From a virus: a stretch of DNA of 64,000 nucleotides. Shown here one piece after another: positions 17,940 to 25,387 of the stretch. Where the stretch lies: the IMG/VR virus record IMGVR_UViG_3300028844_001770, positions 1-64,000 of that record. The stretch is one strand, 5' to 3'. The notes beneath the pieces were generated by a model, which worked only from the letters and a program-made list of their open reading frames with translations, did not search any database and had not been told where the DNA came from. Every line of letters begins with the position of its first letter. Positions within the stretch are counted from its first letter, which is position 1. The position numbers were made by a program, and so were the translations under genes.

Positions 17940-19098
17940 GTACGCATGGTCGCATTTAGACTTAAAGTCTGGTGGATTTGCACCGTGCTTTAGATTTAAA
18001 AGAAATGATTTTGTAGAATCTGATATAGATAAACTACCATCACAGGTTATCAACAATGCCGACTTTGTTAAAGTTAGACAGCAGTTGCGTAATGATGAAT
18101 GGCCTGCTGGATGTATTGACTGCCAGATACAAGAAGAGTCTGGTCTATCTTCATACAGAACTAGGTCGTTAGAGAATACAATACATACTGAACCAGATTA
18201 TGATTCCGATATTATTCATATAAAAGATTTACAATTAAAGATGACACGAGCATGTAACTACAAGTGTAGACATTGTGATACGTCATCGAATTCTAGGTTC
18301 GAACAGACTGGTAAAGATAATCCAACAATAGAATTAAAGTTGAAGAAAGATTTTAACTTCAGTCACATATCTCCACCTACAAATAAAATAGATATTCCAG
18401 ATGATAGAGTTATGGATGATTTGTTTGAAAATGTATTACCAACTGTGGAGAACATTGAATTCTCTGGCGGTGAACCATTCTATACGAGAGATATGTATAA
18501 GACATTGCAACGAATGATTGATGACCCGAGAATTGATACAAAAAAGATATCTCTTGTTTACAATAGTAACATGAGTATACTTGAGTATAAAGGATGGACA
18601 GTTAAAACATTATGGCCACACTTCAAAAGAGTTAGCGTAACGGTATCATTAGACGGCACCGGAGACTTATTTAACTACTTTAGGACAGATGGTGACTATC
18701 AGACTGTGCTAAATAATATCGTTGAGATTGCACCTTTAGTTAACAATTTCTTATTTGTATGTACTACATCGGCGTATCATGCATTCTATATGAATGAAAT
18801 ATATAATGATTTTTTAGATATTAAAAAGTTAATACCAACTAAGCCAGTAAATATAAGAACTACATTTGTTCACTGGCCACAGGCGTTAGATATTGTGAAC
18901 TTAGAAGAAGAAACGAAAGACAAAATACTAGAGGACCTGGTTATAAATGATTTTACTGCCGAGTTTGCTCAAAGATTGAAAGGTAAAAGAACATTGAATA
19001 AATGTCAATTCAGAGAACTAGTTAAACTACAAGATGAACTTTATGATGTATCGTGCGAAACAATGGCACCTAAAGTATGGGATTACGTATGGAAATAA
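17929..19098 (+). CDS. Twitch-domain radical SAM protein (type B, copy 5, reduced N-terminus)
   Basis: 389 residues. The N-terminus CKYAWSHLDLKSGGFAPCF keeps the pattern, but the usual CC pair is a single Cys20 followed by Phe. CIDC (Cys62, Cys65) and TRACNYKCRHCDTSS (Cys109, Cys113, Cys116) follow, then EFSGGEPFYTRDMY and SVSLDGTGDLFNYFR-like barrel strands. The missing cysteine may alter cluster ligation in the twitch part. It overlaps the previous gene by 11 bases and the following type A gene by 10. Substrate unknown. Confidence 0.87.
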   Translation: MKCKYAWSHLDLKSGGFAPCFRFKRNDFVESDIDKLPSQVINNADFVKVRQQLRNDEWPAGCIDCQIQEESGLSSYRTRSLENTIHTEPDYDSDIIHIKDLQLKMTRACNYKCRHCDTSSNSRFEQTGKDNPTIELKLKKDFNFSHISPPTNKIDIPDDRVMDDLFENVLPTVENIEFSGGEPFYTRDMYKTLQRMIDDPRIDTKKISLVYNSNMSILEYKGWTVKTLWPHFKRVSVTVSLDGTGDLFNYFRTDGDYQTVLNNIVEIAPLVNNFLFVCTTSAYHAFYMNEIYNDFLDIKKLIPTKPVNIRTTFVHWPQALDIVNLEEETKDKILEDLVINDFTAEFAQRLKGKRTLNKCQFRELVKLQDELYDVSCETMAPKVWDYVWK

Positions 19099-20219
19099 CA
19101 ATAGAAGTAACATCTAATTGTCAAGCAGGGTGTCCTGGGTGTATAAGACATAAAGTATTTAATCCAGATACTGATTTAGTTTCTAATCCACCAAAGAACT
19201 TAAATCTTCCAGTAGATGTTCATAACCAATTAATTGATGAAGTTTATGACAAAGTAACCCACTTGACTTATGATGGTAGTTTTGGTGATAGTCCATTCCA
19301 TCCTGACTTCTTAGAACTTATAGAGTATTCAGCATCAAAGTGTACAAAGTTACAAGACCTTTCTATTTCTACAAATGGTTCATATAAACCACCTGCATTC
19401 TGGAAAGAACTTGGAGAGATATTACATAAGTATCTACCAAAAAACCATCATGTGATGTTTGACCTTGATGGTGTTGATAATGAAACACAAATTATGTACA
19501 GAGTTGATACAAACTATGATAAGATAATACAGAATGCCGAAGCATTTAGTAGTGGTGGTGGTAATGCTGTTTGGAAAATGATTCCATTTGATTTCAACGA
19601 AGACCTTGTAGATAAGGCGAAAGAGTTAGCAGAGAAGCATAACTTCTATGGCTTTCAAAGAAATAGAATTCAACGGGTTGAACAAAAAGCAGTTAAGATT
19701 GCTTTGAGTGAAAAGTTGAATGAACTTGATAAGATGAAAGAAGAAGATGAAGATTTGATGAATATCAGCGATGATTTAGTTGAAAAGAATTTAAAGAAGG
19801 CTAAAAATCTTATCAAAGATATACCAGTTGATACTAACCTTAATGCTGAAGCAAATCTGGAGAAAATCAGAGAAAACACAGGCATAACTTGTAAATGGGG
19901 AACTGCTAACAGATATCAGATATCACACGATGGTTCTGTCTGGAGATGTTGTTGGATGAATTCAAATTATCAATATAAAACACAATTCGATGCTGGTGGA
20001 AGAGAAAACTGGCAAAGATTCACTAAAAGATACAATGAAGGTTGGAATAACTTGCATTCTAATTCATTTAGTGATATAATAAGACATGATTTCTTTACAA
20101 AAGATTTAGAAGAAAGTTTTTCAAATAAGTTTGACGATGAAGTCAATCCTAAATTAAAAGTATGCACAACGAGGTGCTCCAATCTATCAATAAAACTAAC
20201 AAAACGAGGAATATACTAA
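19089..20219 (+). CDS. Radical SAM protein with SPASM-like C-terminus (type A, copy 3)
   Basis: Start taken at ATG 19089 (MEITIEVTSNCQAG); an alternative ATG at 19077 adds four residues. 376 residues with Cys11, Cys15 and Cys18 in SNCQAGCPGCIR. TYDGSFGDSPFH, FDLDGVDNETQIMYR and VWRCCWMNSNYQYK align in order with the other type A proteins. A lysine/glutamate-rich coiled stretch (about 205-265) is specific to this copy. Late CTTRCSN may complete an auxiliary cluster. One base separates it from the second QueC-like gene. Substrate unknown. Confidence 0.88.
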   Translation: MEITIEVTSNCQAGCPGCIRHKVFNPDTDLVSNPPKNLNLPVDVHNQLIDEVYDKVTHLTYDGSFGDSPFHPDFLELIEYSASKCTKLQDLSISTNGSYKPPAFWKELGEILHKYLPKNHHVMFDLDGVDNETQIMYRVDTNYDKIIQNAEAFSSGGGNAVWKMIPFDFNEDLVDKAKELAEKHNFYGFQRNRIQRVEQKAVKIALSEKLNELDKMKEEDEDLMNISDDLVEKNLKKAKNLIKDIPVDTNLNAEANLEKIRENTGITCKWGTANRYQISHDGSVWRCCWMNSNYQYKTQFDAGGRENWQRFTKRYNEGWNNLHSNSFSDIIRHDFFTKDLEESFSNKFDDEVNPKLKVCTTRCSNLSIKLTKRGIY

Positions 20220-20220
20220 A

Positions 20221-21018
20221 ATGATTATAGAAGACAACGTGGTTGTACACCGTAGAGGCAATGATGCAGACCAAGAGCATCCTGAAGAATACAAAATTAA
20301 ACTTAATCTTGGACACGAAAACATAGGACTAGGAATGTCTGGTGGTTTAGACTCGTCTATATTGTTGTGGCTATTAGCACATCATATTAATGAGAACAAA
20401 CTAGACACTACCATACACATTTGGTCTTGTATTCACCAAGAAAAGCCTTGGCAACATATCCATGCCAAAAAAGTAATTGCATTTGTAAAAGAAGAGTTTC
20501 CAAATGTGAAGTTTGGAAAACATAGAATTACAAGAACATCTGCTAAAGATTACATTGACAACGGAAGAAAGAATTCTTGGGCACTAGTAGAAGAGGAAAA
20601 GGTTACTGCATTATTTAATGGCGTAACTGTTAATCCACCTGAAGAAATTGGCGCACCAATTTGGAAGAAGAGATGGAACCGTAGAGCAGAGACTAGAGAT
20701 TGGAACAAAAAAGAGTTTTGGGTTGCTGAAAGAAGCGAAGCGTATGTTATGGCAACAGAACCACATCATACAGAATATCTTCCTTTCGTTCATACAGATA
20801 AGAGAATTGTTCTGGCTCTTTATAAAAAATATGGTTTACTTGCTGACCTTGGTGCATTGACTAGGTCATGTGAGGGCTGGATTGAAGAAACTGAAAACTT
20901 TACAAAAGAATGTAAAGGTTGTTGGTGGTGTGTTGAGAAAGAATGGGCAATAGCAGAAATATTTAACTATGATGTGAACCATAATCTTTCAACTTGGAAA
21001 GAGTTAGACATAGAATAA
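20221..21018 (+). CDS. PP-loop ATP pyrophosphatase, QueC/ExsB-like (copy 2)
   Basis: 265 residues. The PP-loop GMSGGLDSSILLWLL is near residue 38, and the C-terminal zinc-type cysteines are TRSCEGW and ECKGCWWCVEKEW, parallel to the gene at 12353. It is about 45 residues longer, with an insert rich in Trp, Lys and Arg (IWKKRWNRRAETRDWNKKE). Two QueC-like proteins inside one radical SAM block suggest ATP-dependent amidation, thiolation or nitrile formation on the same unknown product. The zinc cysteines appear intact in both copies. Confidence 0.72.
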   Translation: MIIEDNVVVHRRGNDADQEHPEEYKIKLNLGHENIGLGMSGGLDSSILLWLLAHHINENKLDTTIHIWSCIHQEKPWQHIHAKKVIAFVKEEFPNVKFGKHRITRTSAKDYIDNGRKNSWALVEEEKVTALFNGVTVNPPEEIGAPIWKKRWNRRAETRDWNKKEFWVAERSEAYVMATEPHHTEYLPFVHTDKRIVLALYKKYGLLADLGALTRSCEGWIEETENFTKECKGCWWCVEKEWAIAEIFNYDVNHNLSTWKELDIE

Positions 21019-21021
21019 ACG

Positions 21022-21342
21022 ATGAGCCTAGAATTACAATTAGAATCAAAATGCACTATATGTGGCAATGAGTATGATGAGACATGTGGTGGAGTACAAG
21101 GACATTTCGGTATAACACCAGTTACGTTTTGTGAATGGTGCTATTCAAGTGTTTATGATATGGTTGAGCAAGATATAAGGGATGGTATTAGAGAAGAATT
21201 AAACGAAGATGAATCCGAAGATATCAAAACTATCCTTGATACTGTTGGTATAGATTATGAAACAGTTATAAACAAGTATAATAAAAAACAAAGATTCTTC
21301 AACTTTAAATTTGATGAGCCGTGTGGAATGAGTCATAAATGA
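21022..21342 (+). CDS. Small zinc-ribbon-like protein, 106 aa
   Basis: Two CxxC pairs (CTIC at 11-14 and CEWC at 37-40) frame a glycine-rich loop with CGGVQGHFG, a treble-clef or zinc-ribbon layout. An acidic helical tail (REELNEDESED) follows. It starts four bases after the QueC-like gene and overlaps the next radical SAM gene by four (ATGA). It could be a carrier or chaperone for a modification substrate, or itself a target. No named family recognised. Confidence 0.6.
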   Translation: MSLELQLESKCTICGNEYDETCGGVQGHFGITPVTFCEWCYSSVYDMVEQDIRDGIREELNEDESEDIKTILDTVGIDYETVINKYNKKQRFFNFKFDEPCGMSHK

Positions 21343-22520
21343 ATGATAAAGAAAACGAATTATATTGGTCACAGTACGACTTCACAGAGATACCATTTGA
21401 TGATATCGTTAGTGTAGGACAACGAACTCTTTTATACAGAGATTTGTTTTCAGTGAGTTGGTTACTGGGAAGATTCTGTAATTATAAGTGTTCTTATTGT
21501 TGGCCTTATGCTAGAAGTGACCGCAAAGACCACAGACCAACTGAACTATGTCTAGCAACGATAGACGAAATAAAAAGGCAAGCAAGACAAAATGGATTTA
21601 ACTCTTTTCACTTTTCTTTATCTGGTGGTGAACCTACTTTTCATCCTGGCTATTTGGACATCCTCAATCACCTCGCTGGAGATGTGGATAATACTAATTA
21701 TACTTCTACTCATATGACAACTAATATGTCACGCAATATGAAGTGGCATAAAACATACTGTGAGACCGTCTCCAAGATGCACAGAGCGAGTATCACAGCA
21801 TCATTCCACAGTGAGTATGCAAAGCAAGAAGAATTTGCAGATAAGTTATTATTCTGTATGGAATATGATATTCAAGTGACAATCAATATGGTTCTTGTTC
21901 CTGAGTGGTTTGACCGAGACTGGGAAAGAGCATTATACTTTCACAACCGTGGTATAAATGTTACACTAAAACCTCAAAGTGACCCAACTGCATCTTTTGT
22001 AGTACATGGTTATACAGATGACCAACTAAAAACTATGCGTAATGGCATGCCTCAGCGTGACTACACAACAACTCTACAAGAAGAAACTGGTATAAAAGTA
22101 GTAAGACCAAAACCTAAATCAGGCAGTATGTGGAGAATGGATGCACAGAATGGTGATGACAAATCAGTGCCACCAATTATGCAAGTAGAGTTCCAAGATA
22201 GTAAGGGTAAGAAATGGTATATGGACCAAGCAGAACGTTTCAATGCTTTCAACTTTAATAAGTTCAAAGGATGGGAATGCACAAGTGGGTTTAAAGGTAT
22301 CATTATCAGAGAACCAGATGGGTCTATTAAGCGGTCATACAGTTGTGCTGATGAACCATTAGGATATGTAGAGAGTGGCTTTAAACTATTTGACAAACCA
22401 AAAGTTTGTATTAGTGAGAGTTGTGTAAGTAGTGCAGATAGTAAGATACCTAAACGTAAACCAGGTGCAATGATACCGATATATCCAGGTGATACATCCT
22501 TCAATACGGAGAAAGAATAA
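21339..22520 (+). CDS. Radical SAM protein (type C, no N-terminal twitch)
   Basis: 393 residues. The radical SAM motif is GRFCNYKCSYCWPYAR (Cys47, Cys51, Cys54), followed by the classical SGGEPTFHPGYLDIL and THMTTNMSRN. Cysteines in EPLGYV-adjacent SYSCADE and the C-terminal VCISESCVSS suggest a further cluster. It lacks the PW...CC N-terminal block of type B and the CCW motif of type A, so it is a third lineage. Its TAA overlaps the ATG of the 2OG oxygenase gene. Substrate unknown. Confidence 0.88.
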   Translation: MNDKENELYWSQYDFTEIPFDDIVSVGQRTLLYRDLFSVSWLLGRFCNYKCSYCWPYARSDRKDHRPTELCLATIDEIKRQARQNGFNSFHFSLSGGEPTFHPGYLDILNHLAGDVDNTNYTSTHMTTNMSRNMKWHKTYCETVSKMHRASITASFHSEYAKQEEFADKLLFCMEYDIQVTINMVLVPEWFDRDWERALYFHNRGINVTLKPQSDPTASFVVHGYTDDQLKTMRNGMPQRDYTTTLQEETGIKVVRPKPKSGSMWRMDAQNGDDKSVPPIMQVEFQDSKGKKWYMDQAERFNAFNFNKFKGWECTSGFKGIIIREPDGSIKRSYSCADEPLGYVESGFKLFDKPKVCISESCVSSADSKIPKRKPGAMIPIYPGDTSFNTEKE

Positions 22521-23143
22521 TGTTTGAAGACAGAATCTACGAAATGACTGAAATAACTTATGACCGAAAACGATTGGAAGACTTCTATGAAAAAGTTAAA
22601 CATTTGGCAGTAGATTATGCATCAATCAGAAGTAGAGCAACAAAAGGTTTATTCAGTTCTATAAAGTTAGACGGAGATGAGTTTGAAGGTAAAGAATTCC
22701 TTGATTATCCAGAAATATCAGAATTAGTAGAACTATTTAATCCAGTGAAAAAACAAATAGGAAATGGAAATATAGCAATAACAGTTTATTCACCTTATTT
22801 TAATTTTCACCCTCATACAGATTTTTCCAGAAAGGCTGTGATAATGTTTCCTATACTACCAGAAGATGGTGGTAAAGGATTAGATTTCTATGCTGATGAG
22901 ATACTAGGAGAAGATGCACATTTGATACACTCAGATGACCAAGCAATGGCTCCGGGACATGATGAAGAGTTCTACCTAGGAACATGCCAATATTCAACTA
23001 TACATCCTACTTTAATGGACACAGAAAGAGTTCATGGAGTAAGAAATGATGACAAAACCAGAGTGTATCTTCAAATAAGTCTCTATGATATGTTTGAAGA
23101 CACCGTAAAGCGTATAAAATCTGGTGATTTTTTAAATCTATAA
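22520..23143 (+). CDS. 2OG-Fe(II) oxygenase-like protein
   Basis: 207 residues. The double-stranded beta-helix signature is visible as FHPHTDFSRKAVIMFPI (His99-x-Asp101), VHGVRND (His172) and TRVYLQISL (Arg181, the usual 2-oxoglutarate-binding Arg), in the expected order and spacing. Such enzymes hydroxylate or demethylate proteins, small molecules or nucleic acids. Translationally coupled to the last radical SAM gene, which makes it a likely late step of the same pathway. A different oxygenase of the Asp/Asn hydroxylase type lies at 25388. Substrate unknown. Confidence 0.75.
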   Translation: MFEDRIYEMTEITYDRKRLEDFYEKVKHLAVDYASIRSRATKGLFSSIKLDGDEFEGKEFLDYPEISELVELFNPVKKQIGNGNIAITVYSPYFNFHPHTDFSRKAVIMFPILPEDGGKGLDFYADEILGEDAHLIHSDDQAMAPGHDEEFYLGTCQYSTIHPTLMDTERVHGVRNDDKTRVYLQISLYDMFEDTVKRIKSGDFLNL

Positions 23144-23155
23144 CGGAGAAATAAA

Positions 23156-23386
23156 ATGTGGAAACCAATAAGTGAGTGGCCAACATTAACAGAACTATTC
23201 TTTGGAAAAGGAGTAGACCCGGCAACATACGCACCATCGTATTTGTCTGGCAAAGGAAAGAAAAAAATAAATAAGAGTACAGAAAAAGCAATCACGGCTG
23301 AGAAGCCAGTTAAAAAGAAGCCTATTAAGGAGGTGCAAACCAAGGCTCCTAAGATTGCAAAGAAAAAATTGACAACTAAAAAATAG
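23156..23386 (+). CDS. Lysine-rich basic protein, 76 aa
   Basis: Preceded by GGAGAAATAAA. The N-terminal 35 residues are ordinary (MWKPISEWPTLTELFFGKG), while the rest is about one third lysine with repeated KKK, KPVKKK and AKKKLTTKK. Such tails bind DNA or RNA or condense nucleic acid, as in small histone-like or internal phage proteins. No family recognised. It follows the modification block and starts a run of small genes. Confidence 0.6.
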   Translation: MWKPISEWPTLTELFFGKGVDPATYAPSYLSGKGKKKINKSTEKAITAEKPVKKKPIKEVQTKAPKIAKKKLTTKK

Positions 23387-23389
23387 TAT

Positions 23390-23509
23390 ATGGCTAATGA
23401 ATTAGAGAAGACAGTTAAAGAACTGTTAGAGGAAATTAAAAAATTAAATAAACGAATAGAAGCGTTAGAAAAGATGGTTAAATTCCACGATGCTATTCGT
23501 AGAAGATAA
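23390..23509 (+). CDS. Coiled-coil peptide, 39 aa
   Basis: ATG 23390 to TAA 23509 encodes 39 residues, MANELEKTVKELLEEIKKLN to FHDAIRRR, with leucine/isoleucine heptad spacing typical of a parallel coiled coil. The last 16 residues recur almost unchanged as a remnant at 24606-24656, which supports it as a true protein. Probably an oligomerising or anchoring peptide; function unknown. Confidence 0.6.
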   Translation: MANELEKTVKELLEEIKKLNKRIEALEKMVKFHDAIRRR

Positions 23510-23548
23510 GCGAGGGTATAATGGAAAATACTCAAAAGGAGAAGTAAC

Positions 23549-24382
23549 ATGGATACAGATATAAAAGCAGATGCCGGAGCAGGTACTGATAATACAGATA
23601 CTAGTTTAAACGGCGAGGCTCGTGCAGGCGCTGGTATCTATGTAAATGCTAAAGGTGAATGGACAGACCCTAACGGTGGTGTGTTGACTGGTGAAGCCCT
23701 TATGAAAGCAGAAGCAAATGCTAGTGCAAAGTATGGCGTTGGATACAGAGATGGTAACCTATACATTGAAGCAGTAGCAGAAGCAAAACTTCGTGCAGAA
23801 GTGGCACTTAAAGCAGAATACCAAAATGGTGACCATGCAGTTGGCACTGAACTATATGCATATGCAGAAGTATACGCATGGGCAGGTGGCACAGCAAATG
23901 TCGGAACTGACGGTGCTTGGTTTGAAGGTGGCGCTATCGCAGGTGCGAAAGCAGGAGTAGGTAACAAGACTTACTACACAAATGAATCACTCGGACTAGC
24001 AGTCACTAATGATACCTCGGTAAGTGTAGGTACACAAGTAGGCGCAAAGATTGGTGGTGGTTATCAAGTTCCTGATTGGAACAAAGATAGCAAACCAATT
24101 ACTATAGGTGCTGATGTTAATTTAGCACTACTTGTTGGTGTTAAAACAGGCGGCACAGTAACAGTTGATGTTGACCCTGTATATGATGTTGGAGAGACTG
24201 TAGTAGACAATGCAGTAGCACCAGTTGTAGACAATGTAGTAACTCCAATTGTAGACAATGTAGTAACTCCAATTGTAGACAATGTAGTAGCACCAGTTGT
24301 AGACAATGTAGTAGCACCAATTGAGAAGTTAATTCCACCAATTAAACCACCGAAGATTAAGAAGCCGAAGTGGATGCCATAG
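23549..24382 (+). CDS. Ala/Gly-rich beta-type protein with C-terminal octapeptide repeats
   Basis: 277 residues, preceded by AAGGAGAAG. The body is rich in Ala, Gly, Thr and Val with alternating polar/apolar residues (SVSVGTQVGAKIGGGY, ITIGADVNLALLVGV), suggesting an extended beta structure. Residues about 219-258 are five tandem octapeptides of the form VDNVVTPI or VDNVVAPV, followed by a proline/lysine tail (PPIKPPKIKKPKWMP). No signal peptide is visible. It may be a structural or decoration protein; no family recognised. Confidence 0.65.
   Translation: MDTDIKADAGAGTDNTDTSLNGEARAGAGIYVNAKGEWTDPNGGVLTGEALMKAEANASAKYGVGYRDGNLYIEAVAEAKLRAEVALKAEYQNGDHAVGTELYAYAEVYAWAGGTANVGTDGAWFEGGAIAGAKAGVGNKTYYTNESLGLAVTNDTSVSVGTQVGAKIGGGYQVPDWNKDSKPITIGADVNLALLVGVKTGGTVTVDVDPVYDVGETVVDNAVAPVVDNVVTPIVDNVVTPIVDNVVAPVVDNVVAPIEKLIPPIKPPKIKKPKWMP
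24203..24322 (+). repeat. Five tandem 24-bp coding repeats
   Basis: Five adjacent 24-base units of the form GTAGACAATGTAGTAACTCC plus four bases, differing by a few substitutions, inside the Ala/Gly-rich gene. They encode VDNVV[AT]P[IV]. The copies are in frame with no spacers, so this is a protein repeat that can expand or contract, not a CRISPR. Confidence 0.9.
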
Positions 24383-24396
24383 GAGATGAAAAAGAA

Positions 24397-24606
24397 ATGA
24401 AAGATTTAAAAGGAACATTGTCAGCAGTTATTGTGTTAGTTTTTGCAATAGGCTTAATGGCTATATTGGGACTTATTGTAGTAGATGAGTTTATGATGGC
24501 AAACGAACACGGTGGCAAACTAGACAGTAACATTATCGAACTATTACAAATGAGTATCACAGGTATCATTGGCTTAGTTGCTGGTTATGTCGGTGGTAAA
24601 AACTAA
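24397..24606 (+). CDS. Small two-TM protein, holin-like
   Basis: ATG 24397 is chosen for its AGGAGA ten bases upstream. 69 residues: a first membrane helix (LSAVIVLVFAIGLMAILGLIVV), a polar loop (DEFMMANEHGGKLDSN) and a second hydrophobic segment with glycines (ITGIIGLVAGYVGG). Short proteins with two such segments include holins and pinholins, but they are also common as unassigned phage membrane proteins. Its stop codon lies at the edge of the remnant coiled-coil fragment. Function uncertain. Confidence 0.6.
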   Translation: MKDLKGTLSAVIVLVFAIGLMAILGLIVVDEFMMANEHGGKLDSNIIELLQMSITGIIGLVAGYVGGKN

Positions 24607-24656
24607 AAGCATTGGAAAAGTTAGTTAATTTCCATGAGGCAATTCGCAGAAGATAA
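24606..24656 (+). pseudogene. Truncated duplicate of the coiled-coil peptide gene
   Basis: In the frame ending at TAA 24656 the sequence reads KALEKLVNFHEAIRRR. This nearly matches EALEKMVKFHDAIRRR at the C-terminus of the 39-residue peptide at 23390-23509. There is no start codon: the frame is closed by a stop at 24597 inside the preceding gene. It is best explained as the 3' remnant of a duplicated gene whose 5' part was lost or replaced. Confidence 0.65.
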
Positions 24657-24782
24657 GTGGGATATATACGGCATTTATCTCCTGAAGAACTCAAGCAGTT
24701 AAAAAAAGACCGTATAAAAGAAAAGAGAGAAAGAAAGAAAAATGTTCGATTGGAAAAAACCAACAATACAATTGTTGGGTAG
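24657..24782 (+). CDS. Possible small charged protein, 41 aa
   Basis: GTG at 24657 directly follows the stop of the remnant. The frame encodes a very charged helix (RHLSPEELKQLKKDRIKEKR...) and overlaps the next gene by 41 bases. The composition looks protein-like, but there is no clear ribosome site and the tail lies in the overlapping frame of a firm gene. Low confidence. Confidence 0.35.
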   Translation: MGYIRHLSPEELKQLKKDRIKEKRERKKNVRLEKTNNTIVG

Positions 24783-25116
24783 ATGGCAACCTTGGCATGA
24801 CGGACACACAGAGTTGTTTAAAAAAGCATACAGAAAGACAAGACAAGTATGTATTATGATACGTGATGTAAGTGGTATAGATGATAATCCATTTGATATT
24901 GAAAGTGTCAAAAGTAATATTGTCAGTCGCTTACATGAGCAGGGATTTAAAAATAATTACGATTATGTAGTTGTAGAGGTACCAAACATCGTAGACATTA
25001 GTTATGGCAGAGGTGTAGGATATACGTTTACAGAACACAATCTAGGCGAAAAGATACACAATATCAGTGCAACTAATATTCGCTCAGAACTACGTGAAAG
25101 TGGAAAATTGAAATAG
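24742..25116 (+). CDS. Cytidylyltransferase-like nucleotidyltransferase
   Basis: 124 residues. GRWQPWHDGHTELF near the N-terminus contains the HxGH nucleotide-binding motif (HDGH), and ISATNIRSEL near the C-terminus matches the ISxTxxR motif. Together they define the HIGH-type nucleotidyltransferase fold (NMN, phosphopantetheine or glycerol-3-phosphate type). It is a minimal version with no extra domain. A related domain forms the N-terminus of the large protein at 52277-55561. Substrate cannot be told from sequence; an NAD- or nucleotide-sugar-related role is possible. Confidence 0.8.
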   Translation: MFDWKKPTIQLLGRWQPWHDGHTELFKKAYRKTRQVCIMIRDVSGIDDNPFDIESVKSNIVSRLHEQGFKNNYDYVVVEVPNIVDISYGRGVGYTFTEHNLGEKIHNISATNIRSELRESGKLK

Positions 25117-25125
25117 AAGGAAATT

Positions 25126-25281
25126 ATGCGAGAAAAAATAAGAATGCAATCAACAGAGTCAGCACATTTTTATACAAGACATAAAAATAAAAGACTGCAT
25201 CCAGAAAAGATGACGTTAAATATGTATGACCCATACATACGCAAACATTGTAAATATACAGAACAAAAGATTAAGAAGTGA
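25126..25281 (+). CDS. rpmG: Ribosomal protein bL33
   Basis: 51 residues, [20 protein letters not shown] then [20 protein letters not shown]. This follows the bacterial bL33 pattern REKIxLxS..GHFYTTxKNKRxxPEKLxLxKYDPxxRxHxxYxExKIK almost end to end. It starts from ATG 25126 with AAGGA upstream. Length (51 against about 55) is that of a complete protein. It lacks the four-cysteine zinc site of some bL33 forms. bL33 sits in the large subunit near the E site. A phage copy could replace the host protein in ribosomes during infection. Identification by sequence is strong. Confidence 0.92.
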   Translation: MREKIRMQSTESAHFYTRHKNKRLHPEKMTLNMYDPYIRKHCKYTEQKIKK

Positions 25282-25379
25282 CTATTAAGTTGTTCATTAT
25301 GATGTACACTCTTTGTGGGTTTGCAGTAGGATTATCAGTGGGCATACTTATAACTACTATACTTATGAAAGGCAAGTAA
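25278..25379 (+). CDS. Single-TM peptide, 33 aa
   Basis: GTG 25278 overlaps the bL33 stop codon by 3 bases (GTGA). 33 residues are dominated by one hydrophobic helix ([20 protein letters not shown]) with a short basic tail, MKGK. It is plausible as a co-translated small membrane protein and is the last gene of the rightward arm. No family recognised. Confidence 0.5.
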   Translation: MTIKLFIMMYTLCGFAVGLSVGILITTILMKGK

Positions 25380-25387
25380 TTACCATT

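Noticed and set aside
24203-24322. Short direct repeats considered as a CRISPR array
   Set aside because: Units are adjacent without spacers, in frame and inside a gene.
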